Positions 9,907 to 17,445 of a stretch of 64,000 nt of DNA are shown in pieces. Below the pieces are notes generated by a model. That model was not told the DNA's origin. It saw only the letters and a program-made list of their open reading frames with translations, and ran no database searches. The stretch is taken from NCBI RefSeq assembly GCF_011303755.1, contig NZ_CP049885.1, positions 1,098,001 to 1,162,000 on the forward strand, given 5' to 3'. Origin of the DNA: Acidovorax sp. HDW3 (GTDB lineage: Bacteria; Pseudomonadota; Gammaproteobacteria; Burkholderiales; Burkholderiaceae_C). How positions within the stretch are numbered: the stretch's first letter is position 1; every line of letters starts with the position of its first letter. A program made the translations under genes and the position numbers.

Positions 9907-10601
9907 GCCACCCCAGCCGCGCCGCGCCCAGTGCGCCGGCGCCCTGGCGGTGGCCTACCCCCCGCAACCGTCCTGGCCTGCCGCGCCCTGGCCTGGCGCT
10001 GGCGCAGTGCAGCGCCGGTCCCGGTGCGCTGCCCGATTGGCCGCGCACCCTGCAGGCCAAGGCCGCCGCGCCGCTGCAGGCCGCGCACCTGCGCTGGCGC
10101 CGCGTGCCGCTGCGCGCGCCGCTCTTGCACGTGATCGCGCTCGACAGCTCGGGCTCCATGCACCAGCGCGCGCGCCTGGGCCAGGCCAAGGGCTACGCCG
10201 CCGCGCTCATCGCCCAGGCCGCGCGCCGGGGCGACGCGGTGGCGCTGCTGGTCTTTGGGGGCCAGGGCGTGCAGCTGCTGCTCGGGCCTGGCCCGGCGCG
10301 CGCCTCGGGCGTGGCGCGGGTGCGGCCCTTGGGCGGCGGCGGCGGTACGCCGCTGGTGGCTGCGCTGGCGCAGGCCGAGCAGCTGTGCGCCCAGGCTGCG
10401 CGCCGGGGCCAGGAGAGCTGGCTGTGGCTGCTGACCGATGGCCGCAGCAGCGCCCAGCCGCCCGCGCCGCGCACGCCGCAGCAGCGGGTGCTGGTCGATT
10501 TTGACGACCCGCTGCGTCCCGCCGGCCACTGCGCTGCCTGGGCCGAGCGCTGGGGGGCGCAGTACCGCCAGCCCCTGGTGGGCGGGCCTGAATTTTTTTA
10601 A
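8881..10601 (+). CDS. chlD: Chelatase medium subunit ChlID, by predicted -1 frameshift at 9894-9900
   Basis: If ribosomes slip back one base on AAAAAAA, translation bypasses the TGA at 9904 and continues in frame to 10601. The product would be about 573 residues: AAA+ domain, Pro-rich linker, then a VWA integrin-like domain. That domain has a complete MIDAS site: DSSGS near 10141, the Thr in GGGGTPL near 10345, and LLTDG near 10433. The -1 frame has no ATG or TTG between the slip site and the VWA core; its only candidate, GTG 10104, lies about 12 residues before MIDAS and would make a truncated domain. The N-terminal part equals ChlI, so one gene can supply both subunits. Programmed frameshifting in chlD genes of B12 producers has been reported; here it is a prediction. 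Confidence 0.8.
9894..9954 (+). promoter_or_regulatory. Predicted -1 ribosomal frameshift signal
   Basis: The slippery heptamer A AAA AAA (9894-9900) sits correctly phased in the ChlI frame. After six bases (9901-9906, containing the TGA) a strong hairpin begins directly. GCCACC (9907-9912) pairs with GGTGGC (9949-9954), and CCAG (9913-9916) pairs with CTGG (9944-9947), with one bulged base (9948) and further GC pairing inside. Slippery site, six-base spacer and stem match the standard arrangement for -1 frameshifting. Confidence 0.8.
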
Positions 10602-10616
10602 TTGGAGGGAAAAACC

Positions 10617-12758
10617 ATGATGTTTCGTTTAGCGCCGCTGGCGCTGGCCGCGCTGCTCACCCTGGGCCCGGCGGCCTATGCGCAAACCCATCCGCCAGCG
10701 GCGACCGAGGCCGCCCCCTTGGCCGAAGTGCAGGTGCGTGCCAGCGCCGCCCCCGCGCCCGGCAGCAGCCTGGGCCTGGCGCAAGAAAACGTCACCGGCT
10801 CGCGCCTGGGCCTGACGGCGCGCGAGACGCCGGCGAGCGTCAGCAGCCTGAGTGCCGACGACATCGCCGAGCGCAGCCTGACGCGGGCGCAGGACGTGGC
10901 CACGCGGATGCCTGGCATCAGCGAGGCACCGGCGCCCGGCAACGGCGGCACGGCCCTGGTGGCGCGCGGCTTTGCCGGCCACAACTCGGTGGCGCAGATG
11001 GTCGATGGCACGCGCCTGGTGGTGGCGGCGGGCACCATCAGCTTTCCGTTCTCCACCTGGCCGCTGCAAGAGGTGCAGGTGCTGCGCGGCCCGGCCTCGG
11101 TGCTGTATGGCGATGGCAGCATTGGCGCCGCCGTGAACTACGTCACCAAGCGCCCGCAGTGGCAGGCGAGCGAGCGCGAGGCGCTGCTCGCTGCCGGCTC
11201 CTGGGGCCAGTGGCAGGCCGGTATCGGCCTGCGCGGGCCGATCAATGACCGCCTGGCGTATTCGCTCTACCTCGACACCGAGGCCAGCGAAGGCTACCGC
11301 CCCATGACCGACGTGCAGCGGCGCAACTACGCCCTGGCGCTGGCGCTGCGCGCCAGCCCGGACTTGCAGGTGACGCTGTCGCTCGACGGCGGCATGAACG
11401 ACGATGCGCGCTATTTCGGCACGCCGCTGCGCAACGGCGTGCTCGACGCGCGCCTGCGGCGCAGCAACTTCAACGTTGGCGACTCGCAGGTGTACTACGA
11501 CGACCGCCTCACGCGCCTGCAAATCGACTACCAGGCCGCCAGCGGTGTGCAGCTGCGCAACGAAACCTACCACCTGCAAAGCCAGCGCCACTGGCGCAAC
11601 ACCGAGGCGTACAGCTTCAACGCCCAGGGCACGCAGGTGCTGCGCAGCGACTACCTGGAAATCCTGCACGACCAGGAGCAAGACGGTAACCGCTTCGATG
11701 CCCGCTTTGACGGCCAGATCGCCGGCCTGAAAAACCGTTTGGTGGTGGGCCTGGACTGGTACCGCACGCGCTTCATCAGCAGCAGCAACACGCCTTATGG
11801 CGGCGCCAGCAGCGTCGATCCTTACCAGTTCACCCCCGGCTTGTTCCAAAGCCCGGTGGCCACCCGCGCCACGCGCGATGCCACGCTCGACACCACGGCG
11901 CTGTTTGCCGAAAACGCCCTGGACCTGGGGCGCGACTGGAAGCTCGTCGCCGGCCTGCGCAGCGACCGCATCGTGCTCGACAACACCGACCTGCTGAAAA
12001 ACGTGAACCAGGGCAAGACCTACACCCCCACCACGGGCCGCCTGGGCCTGGTGTGGGCGGCCACGGCCGATGTCTCGCTCTACGGCCAGTGGGCCAGCGG
12101 CACCGATCCGCTGTCGGGCGCGCTCAGCCTGCCCGGCGGCGGCACGGCCTTTGACCTGACCCGCGCGCGCCAGCTCGAAGTCGGCGCCAAGGGCGCGCTG
12201 GCGGCGCTGCGCGGCGAATGGTCGGTGGCGCTGTACCGCATCGAAAAGCGCAACCTGCTCTCGCGCGACGCCACCAACCCGGCCATCACCCAGCAGATCG
12301 GCCAGCAGTCCTCGACCGGCATCGAGCTGGCCTTGGCCGCCGAGCCCGTGCGCGGCTTCACGCTCGATGCCAATGCCGCCTTGCTGCGCGCGCGCTACGA
12401 CGACTACCAGGAGCTGGTCGGCGGCCAGCTGGTCTCGCGCAGCGGCAACACCGTCAGCGGCGTGCCCGAGCGCACGGCCAACGTCTGGGCGGCGTACCGT
12501 TTCCTGCCGCAGTGGCAGGCGGGCCTGGGCGCGCGCTACGTCGGTGTGCGCCAGGGCAACACCGCGAACACGGCGCAACTGCCGTCCTACCTGCTGTGGG
12601 ATGCCGGCCTGTCGTACCAGTACTCGCAGGCGCTGACCTTCAACCTGGCGCTCAAGAACCTGACCGACCGCGACTACGTGCTCTCGGGCAGCGCCAACCA
12701 GCGCTGGCTGCTGGGCACGCCGCGCTCGTTCCTGCTGACGGCGCGCGCGCGCTTCTGA
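10617..12758 (+). CDS. TonB-dependent siderophore-type outer membrane receptor
   Basis: This 713-residue precursor has a signal peptide (about 1-23). A plug domain follows at roughly 55-165, containing TPASVSSLSADDI and VQVLRGPASVLYG, then a long beta-barrel ending in Phe, as outer-membrane beta-barrel proteins do. The LRGPASVLYGDGSIGAAVNYVTKRP block is typical of FhuE/FpvA-like siderophore receptors (TIGR01783 type). A ribosome site GGAGG (10604-10608) supports ATG 10617, with ATG 10620 as alternative. Lying inside a cobalamin operon, it could take up a corrinoid or cobalt chelate, but the sequence looks more siderophore-like than BtuB-like. Substrate unknown. Confidence 0.88.
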   Translation: MMFRLAPLALAALLTLGPAAYAQTHPPAATEAAPLAEVQVRASAAPAPGSSLGLAQENVTGSRLGLTARETPASVSSLSADDIAERSLTRAQDVATRMPGISEAPAPGNGGTALVARGFAGHNSVAQMVDGTRLVVAAGTISFPFSTWPLQEVQVLRGPASVLYGDGSIGAAVNYVTKRPQWQASEREALLAAGSWGQWQAGIGLRGPINDRLAYSLYLDTEASEGYRPMTDVQRRNYALALALRASPDLQVTLSLDGGMNDDARYFGTPLRNGVLDARLRRSNFNVGDSQVYYDDRLTRLQIDYQAASGVQLRNETYHLQSQRHWRNTEAYSFNAQGTQVLRSDYLEILHDQEQDGNRFDARFDGQIAGLKNRLVVGLDWYRTRFISSSNTPYGGASSVDPYQFTPGLFQSPVATRATRDATLDTTALFAENALDLGRDWKLVAGLRSDRIVLDNTDLLKNVNQGKTYTPTTGRLGLVWAATADVSLYGQWASGTDPLSGALSLPGGGTAFDLTRARQLEVGAKGALAALRGEWSVALYRIEKRNLLSRDATNPAITQQIGQQSSTGIELALAAEPVRGFTLDANAALLRARYDDYQELVGGQLVSRSGNTVSGVPERTANVWAAYRFLPQWQAGLGARYVGVRQGNTANTAQLPSYLLWDAGLSYQYSQALTFNLALKNLTDRDYVLSGSANQRWLLGTPRSFLLTARARF

Positions 12759-12763
12759 GCACC

Positions 12764-14263
12764 ATGGGCGGGCTGAAAAAACCCCTCATCTGGCTGCACA
12801 AGTGGCTCGGTGTGGTGCTGGCGCTGTTTTTCCTGATGTGGTTTGCCAGCGGCGTGGTGCTGTACTACGTGCCGTACCCGGCGCTCACCAGCGCCGAGCG
12901 CCTGGCAGCGCTGGCGCCGCTGGCCTTGCCGCCCGGCTGTTGCCTGAGCGCGCAGCAGGCAGCAGCGCAGGCCGGCCTGCCCGCGCCCACCCAGGCGCGG
13001 CTGGGAATGCTGGGGGCGCAGCCCGTCTGGCGCCTGGCCACGCCCGGGCACTGGCACACGCTGGATGCACGCAGCGCCCAGGTGCTGGCGCCGCGTGATG
13101 CCGCGCAGGCGCAGCAGATTGCCGCCGCCTTTGCCGGGCGCGAGGCGCTGGCGGTGGAACAGATCGAGCGCGACCAGTGGAGCGTGCCGCAGGGGCTCGA
13201 CCCGCACCGGCCGCTGTTCAAGATGCGCATGGCCGGGGGCGATGGGCTGGAGCTATACGTCTCGCCCTTTGCCGCCGAGGTGGTGCGCGATACGCGCCGC
13301 GCCGAGCGCTTCTGGAACTGGCTCGGCGCCGTGCCGCACTGGCTGTACCCGACGGTGTTGCGCCAGTTTCCCCAGGCCTGGCACCAGGTGGTGGTGTGGC
13401 TCTCCATCCCCGCCGTGCTGCTGGCGGCCACGGGGCTGGTGCTGGGGCTGTGGCAGCTGTTCCTGAACCGCAGCCGCTGGATACCGTACCGCAAGCGCTG
13501 GCTGCGCTGGCATCACATCGTTGGCCTGGTGGCCGGGGTGTGCACGCTCACCTGGATGTTCTCCGGCCTCTTGTCGATGAACCCGTTTGGCGTTTTTGGC
13601 GGCGGCGGCCCCGCTGCCAGCCTGCGCTCAGCCTGGGAGGGCGCCATGCCCGCACTGGTGCGTGGCCCCGAACAGGCGGTGCAGGCGGTGCAGGCCGAGG
13701 GCCTGCAGGCGCTGGAGGTGGACTTGCTGCGCATCGCTGGCCAGGCCTGGTGGCGCGTGCGCACGCGCACGGCAGGCGCTGACTTGGGCCAGCGCCTGCT
13801 GCGTGCCGACCAGCCCGGGGGCTCCCTGCAGGATGCCGTGCCCGAGGCCACGGTGCAGGCCGCACTTGCCGCCCTGCGCCCGCAGGCTGGGGCGCCAGCA
13901 CTCGAACGCCTGGCGGCCTACGACGACCTGTACTACAGCCGCCACGGCAGCGGCGCGCTGGGGCAGCGTCCGCTGCCGGTGTGGCGCGCGCAATGGGCCG
14001 ATGGCGTGCACGCCTACGTCGATCCGGCCAGCGCCGCCATCGTGCAGCAGGGCGATGGGCGCAGCAGCTACCGCCGCTGGCTCTACCACGGCCTGCACAG
14101 CCTGGACTTTGCGCCGCTGCTGGCGCGCCCGTTGCTGCGCAGCACGCTGGTCGTCGGCCTGTCGCTTTTGGGGCTGGCGCTGTGCCTGACGTCTTGCGTG
14201 CTTGCCTGGCGCGTGCTGCGGCCGGTGCGCAAATACCCGGTACGCGGCGACAATCGCGCATGA
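12764..14263 (+). CDS. PepSY-domain inner membrane protein
   Basis: A 499-residue PepSY_TM protein. An N-terminal helix (about 10-35) is followed by a periplasmic PepSY region. A central helix pair comes next (near VVVWLSIPAVLLAATGLVL and HHIVGLVAGVCTLTWMFSGLL), then a second periplasmic region and a final C-terminal helix. Conserved helix histidines (HKW, WHH, YHGLHSLDF) suggest heme-b or metal binding. Relatives sit beside siderophore receptors and are thought to reduce ferric chelates after import. It starts 5 bases after the receptor gene and overlaps ogt, so all are likely cotranscribed. The reductase role is inferred. Confidence 0.8.
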   Translation: MGGLKKPLIWLHKWLGVVLALFFLMWFASGVVLYYVPYPALTSAERLAALAPLALPPGCCLSAQQAAAQAGLPAPTQARLGMLGAQPVWRLATPGHWHTLDARSAQVLAPRDAAQAQQIAAAFAGREALAVEQIERDQWSVPQGLDPHRPLFKMRMAGGDGLELYVSPFAAEVVRDTRRAERFWNWLGAVPHWLYPTVLRQFPQAWHQVVVWLSIPAVLLAATGLVLGLWQLFLNRSRWIPYRKRWLRWHHIVGLVAGVCTLTWMFSGLLSMNPFGVFGGGGPAASLRSAWEGAMPALVRGPEQAVQAVQAEGLQALEVDLLRIAGQAWWRVRTRTAGADLGQRLLRADQPGGSLQDAVPEATVQAALAALRPQAGAPALERLAAYDDLYYSRHGSGALGQRPLPVWRAQWADGVHAYVDPASAAIVQQGDGRSSYRRWLYHGLHSLDFAPLLARPLLRSTLVVGLSLLGLALCLTSCVLAWRVLRPVRKYPVRGDNRA

Positions 14264-14781
14264 CCTTGCATTCCTGTGTTTTCCCCACGCCCCTGGGCGA
14301 CATGCTGGCGGTGGCCAGTGAGCGCGGCCTGTGCCTGCTCGAATTCGTCGGCCAGGCCGGCGTGGAGCGCGAACTGGCGCAGGTGGAGGCGGCCCACGCC
14401 TGCCTGGCGCAGGCGCGCGACAGCGCCCTGCTGGCGCAGACGCGCAGCGAAATCGCGCAGTACTTTGCGCGCCAGCGGCGCGATTTTGATGTGCCGCTGG
14501 ACCTGGTGGGCACGCCGTTCCAGCAGCGCGTGTGGCAGGCCCTGCTGCAAATCGCCTTTGGCCAGACCTGGAGCTACGCGCAGGAGGCTGCGCATATCGG
14601 CCAGCCGACGGCGACGCGCGCCGTGGCGGCGGCCAATGGCGCCAACAAGATCAGCATCATCGTGCCCTGCCACCGCGTCATCGGCAGCAATGGCCGCCTG
14701 ACGGGCTACGGCGGTGGCCTGGCGCGCAAACAGGCATTGCTGGCGCTCGAAGGCGCCTGGCCGCAGGAGTCTTTGGTATGA
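14260..14781 (+). CDS. ogt: Methylated-DNA--protein-cysteine methyltransferase
   Basis: This repair protein removes methyl groups from O6-methylguanine by suicidal transfer to its own cysteine. The 173 residues include the hallmark PCHRV motif with acceptor Cys137, the DNA-binding helix region (GTPFQQRVWQALLQIAFGQTWSY) and a GYGGGLARKQALLALE C-terminus. The ATG overlaps the PepSY stop by four bases and its own stop overlaps bluB by four. Its role within a corrinoid operon is unclear; it may simply be a passenger. Confidence 0.93.
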   Translation: MTLHSCVFPTPLGDMLAVASERGLCLLEFVGQAGVERELAQVEAAHACLAQARDSALLAQTRSEIAQYFARQRRDFDVPLDLVGTPFQQRVWQALLQIAFGQTWSYAQEAAHIGQPTATRAVAAANGANKISIIVPCHRVIGSNGRLTGYGGGLARKQALLALEGAWPQESLV

Positions 14782-15491
14782 ACACCACCCCCACCACCCC
14801 CACCATTCCCGCCGAACCTTACAGCGCTGCCGAGCGCGCCGCCGTCTACCGCGCCATCGACGAGCGCCGCGACATGCGCCACTTCGCCGGCGGCAGCGTT
14901 GCGCCCGAGGTGCTCACGCGCCTGCTGACGGCGGCGCACCATGCGCCCAGCGTCGGCTTCATGCAGCCCTGGCGCTTCATCCGCGTGCGCAGCGCTGCGC
15001 GGCGCCAGCAGCTGCACGCCCTGGTGCTGGCCGAGCGTGCACGCACCGCCGCCGCCCTGGGGGCGCAGGGCGAGCGCTTCTTGCAGCTCAAGGTCGAGGG
15101 CCTGCTCGACGCCGCCGAGGTCTTTGCCGTCGCTCTGGCCGATGGCCGCGAGGCCCACGTGTTTGGCCGGCGCACGCTGCCGGAGATGGACCTGGCCTCG
15201 GTCGCCTGCGCCATCCAGAACCTGTGGCTGGCAGCACGCGCCGAGGGCCTGGGCCTGGGCTGGGTGTCGATTTTTGACCCGGCCGAGGTCGGCGCCCTGC
15301 TGGGCCTGCCGCCGGGCGCGCGCACCGTCGCCCTGCTGTGCCTGGGGCCGGTGCACGGCTTTTATGAAGCGCCCATGCTGCAGCAAGAGCGCTGGGCGCA
15401 GCGCGCGCCGCTGTCGGCCGTGGTGTTCGACGAAGGCTGGGGCCAGGGCGCCGACTGGCTGCCCGGCGCCAGCGCCGCGCCGGCGGCATGA
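14778..15491 (+). CDS. bluB: 5,6-dimethylbenzimidazole synthase BluB
   Basis: BluB cleaves reduced FMN with oxygen to make 5,6-dimethylbenzimidazole, the lower ligand of cobalamin. This 237-residue nitroreductase-fold protein shows the flavin-binding segments RRDMRHF near residue 32, HHAPSVGFMQPWRFI and EGLGLGWVSIFDP, and lacks features of ordinary nitroreductases such as a C-terminal NADPH region. Presence in the operon indicates that the cell makes true cobalamin under aerobic conditions. It overlaps ogt and cbiB by four bases each. Confidence 0.93.
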   Translation: MNTTPTTPTIPAEPYSAAERAAVYRAIDERRDMRHFAGGSVAPEVLTRLLTAAHHAPSVGFMQPWRFIRVRSAARRQQLHALVLAERARTAAALGAQGERFLQLKVEGLLDAAEVFAVALADGREAHVFGRRTLPEMDLASVACAIQNLWLAARAEGLGLGWVSIFDPAEVGALLGLPPGARTVALLCLGPVHGFYEAPMLQQERWAQRAPLSAVVFDEGWGQGADWLPGASAAPAA

Positions 15492-16438
15492 GCACGGCCC
15501 TGGTGCTGGCCGCCGCCTTGCTGCTGGCGCTGCTCATCGACCGCCTCTGGGGCGAGCCGCCCGTCGCCTGCCACCCCGTGGTGTGGATGGGGCGCGCCCT
15601 GGGTGCCTGCGGCGCACGCCTGGCGCCGGCCCAGCCCACGGCCCAGGATTACAAGGCTTTTTGGCTTGCAGCGCTTGCCTGGAGCGCGCTAGCAGCTATT
15701 GTTTTAATAGTGGCGACAACGCTGCAATGGGCCACCTGGGCGCTGCTGCCGCCCTGGCTGGTGGCGCCGGTGCTGGCGCTGCTGCTCAAGCCGCTGCTGG
15801 CCTGGCGCATGTTGCACGACGAGGTGCAGGCGGTGGAGCGGGCGCTGGCGCAGTCGCTGCCCGCCGGGCGCGAGCGCCTGTCCTGGCTCGTCAGCCGCGA
15901 CACCAGCGCCCTGAGCGCGCAGCAGGTGCGCGAGGCCGCCATCGAAACCCTGGCCGAAAACCTGAGCGACTCCGTGGTCGCGCCGCTGCTGTGGTTTGCC
16001 CTGCTCGGCCTGCCGGGGGCGGCGCTGTACCGCTTTGCCAACACCGCCGACGCCATGTGGGGCTACCCCGGAATGCGCAGCGGGCGCTACTGGCAGTGGG
16101 CCGGCAAATGGGCCGCACGCGCCGACGACGTGCTCTCCTGGCTGCCCGCGCGCCTGACGGCGCTGCTGCTGGCCGCCGCCGCCCAGCGCTGGCCGCAGGG
16201 CCTGGCGCGGCAGGCGCGGCAAACGCCGTCGCCCAACAGCGGTTGGCCGATGGCAGCCATGGCCCTGCTGCTGGGCCTGCAGCTGGCCAAGCCCGGGGTG
16301 TACGCCCTCAACGCCGGCGCCCGCGCGCCCAGCGCCCTGGACACCCGGCGCGCCCTCAAATTGGCATCAAATACCGTGCTAACCCTTGCTGGGATTGCGC
16401 CAGCAGCTATCATTTTTGTAACGTGGATACTGCCCTGA
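15488..16438 (+). CDS. cbiB: Adenosylcobinamide-phosphate synthase CbiB (CobD-type)
   Basis: This membrane enzyme joins adenosylcobyric acid to aminopropanol (phosphate). The 316 residues show the family start DRLWGEPPVACHPVVWMGR, the AAIETLAENLSDSVVAPLLWF block and the end region GVYALNAG, with several membrane helices. Two helices are encoded by sequences that look like the dispersed hairpin repeat: LAALAWSALAAI (from 15654-15711) and TLAGIAPAAIIFV (16357-16420). Neither repeat breaks the frame. The 3' end overlaps the next gene by 16 bases. Confidence 0.92.
   Translation: MSTALVLAAALLLALLIDRLWGEPPVACHPVVWMGRALGACGARLAPAQPTAQDYKAFWLAALAWSALAAIVLIVATTLQWATWALLPPWLVAPVLALLLKPLLAWRMLHDEVQAVERALAQSLPAGRERLSWLVSRDTSALSAQQVREAAIETLAENLSDSVVAPLLWFALLGLPGAALYRFANTADAMWGYPGMRSGRYWQWAGKWAARADDVLSWLPARLTALLLAAAAQRWPQGLARQARQTPSPNSGWPMAAMALLLGLQLAKPGVYALNAGARAPSALDTRRALKLASNTVLTLAGIAPAAIIFVTWILP
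15654..15711 (+). repeat. Dispersed hairpin repeat inside cbiB (first copy)
   Basis: The core reads GCAGCGCTTGCCTGG and then AGCGCGCTAGCAGCTATT followed by a T-rich end, matching the intergenic copies at 42811 and 53340. It is read in frame as a hydrophobic membrane segment of the protein. Confidence 0.7.
16357..16420 (+). repeat. Diverged hairpin repeat at the cbiB 3' end
   Basis: The stretch contains CAAATACCGTGCTAACCCTTGCTGG and then GCGCCAGCAGCTATCATTTTTG. The right end (CAGCAGCTAT plus T-rich tail) is a close match to other copies; the left end is diverged. It encodes the last hydrophobic segment of CbiB, and the next gene's GTG start lies just beyond it. Confidence 0.55.
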
Positions 16439-17418
16439 CGCCCCCTGTGCACGGCGGCCCGGACGCCCTGGGCGTGCCGCTGCACGACTTTTCCACCAAC
16501 GCCAACGCCTGCGGCCCCTGCCCGCCCGCGCTCGCTGCCGTGCGCGCAGCCGACTGCAGCCGCTACCCCGACCCGGCCTACACCGCGCTGCGCGCTGCGC
16601 TGGCGCAGTGGCACGGCGTGGCGCCGGCGCGCATCGTGCCCGCTGCCAGCGCCAGTGAATTCATCCACCGCATCAGCGCCCACGCCGCGCGCAGCGGCCT
16701 GCGCCACGTGCAGCTGCCGGCGCACGGCTATGGCGACTACGCCCGCGCGGCGCAGCTGTGGGGCCTGCAGCCCGGCGCCCAGGCGCAGGCCCTGCACTGG
16801 GCCTGCGCCCCGGCCAGCCCGCTCGGTGATGACGACCCGGCCCTGGCCGCCTGGGCGCAGCAGGCGGCGCCCGCCGGGGCGCTGCGCGTGCTCGACTGTG
16901 CCTACGCCCCGCTGCGCCTGCAGGGCGTGGCGCCGGCGCTGGCAGCCGACGCCTGGCAGCTGTGGACGCCCAACAAGGCCCTGGGCCTGACGGGGCTGCG
17001 CGCCGCCTACGCCATCGCCCCGCCAGGGGGCGAGGCGCAGGTGGCGCAGCTGCAGGCGCTGGCGCCTTCCTGGCCCCTGGGGGCGGACGGCGTGGCGCTG
17101 CTCACGGCCTGGGTGCAGCCGCCGGTGCAGGATTGGCTGGCGCAGTCGCTGCCGCTGCTGCGCGCCTGGAAGGCGCAGCAGCTGGCGCTGTGCACGGCGC
17201 TGGGCTGGCAGGTGCTCGCCGGCAGCCTGGCGAACTATTTTTGTGTGCGCCCGGCGCTCGATGCCGCTGCTGCCGCCCACGCCTTGCAGCAGCTGCGCGC
17301 CGCCGGCATCAAGCTGCGCGACTGCACCTCGTTTGGCCTGCCCGGCGTCTGGCGCCTGGGCGTTCTGGCGCCGCCGGCGCAGCAGGCGCTGGCGCAGCAG
17401 GTGCAGCGGCTGCGGTAG
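16423..17418 (+). CDS. cobD: Threonine-phosphate decarboxylase (CobC/CobD aminotransferase family)
   Basis: This PLP enzyme makes (R)-1-amino-2-propanol phosphate from threonine phosphate, the linker used by CbiB. The 331-residue length is typical. The N-terminus (HGGPDALGVPLHDFSTNANACGPCP) matches the family, and the PLP lysine lies in WTPNKALGLTGLRAAY. I chose GTG 16423, which overlaps cbiB by 16 bases, because family homology begins directly after it and no ATG is available. Names differ between systems: CobC in Pseudomonas, CobD in Salmonella. Confidence 0.88.
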   Translation: MDTALTPPVHGGPDALGVPLHDFSTNANACGPCPPALAAVRAADCSRYPDPAYTALRAALAQWHGVAPARIVPAASASEFIHRISAHAARSGLRHVQLPAHGYGDYARAAQLWGLQPGAQAQALHWACAPASPLGDDDPALAAWAQQAAPAGALRVLDCAYAPLRLQGVAPALAADAWQLWTPNKALGLTGLRAAYAIAPPGGEAQVAQLQALAPSWPLGADGVALLTAWVQPPVQDWLAQSLPLLRAWKAQQLALCTALGWQVLAGSLANYFCVRPALDAAAAAHALQQLRAAGIKLRDCTSFGLPGVWRLGVLAPPAQQALAQQVQRLR

Positions 17419-17445
17419 GATGGCCGTCGCACAAAGGAGGTTGGC

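Noticed and set aside
10104-10601. Separate VWA gene starting at GTG 10104
   Set aside because: That start lies only about 12 residues before the MIDAS motif and would cut into the domain; the frame has continuous domain-like sequence back to the A7 slip site.
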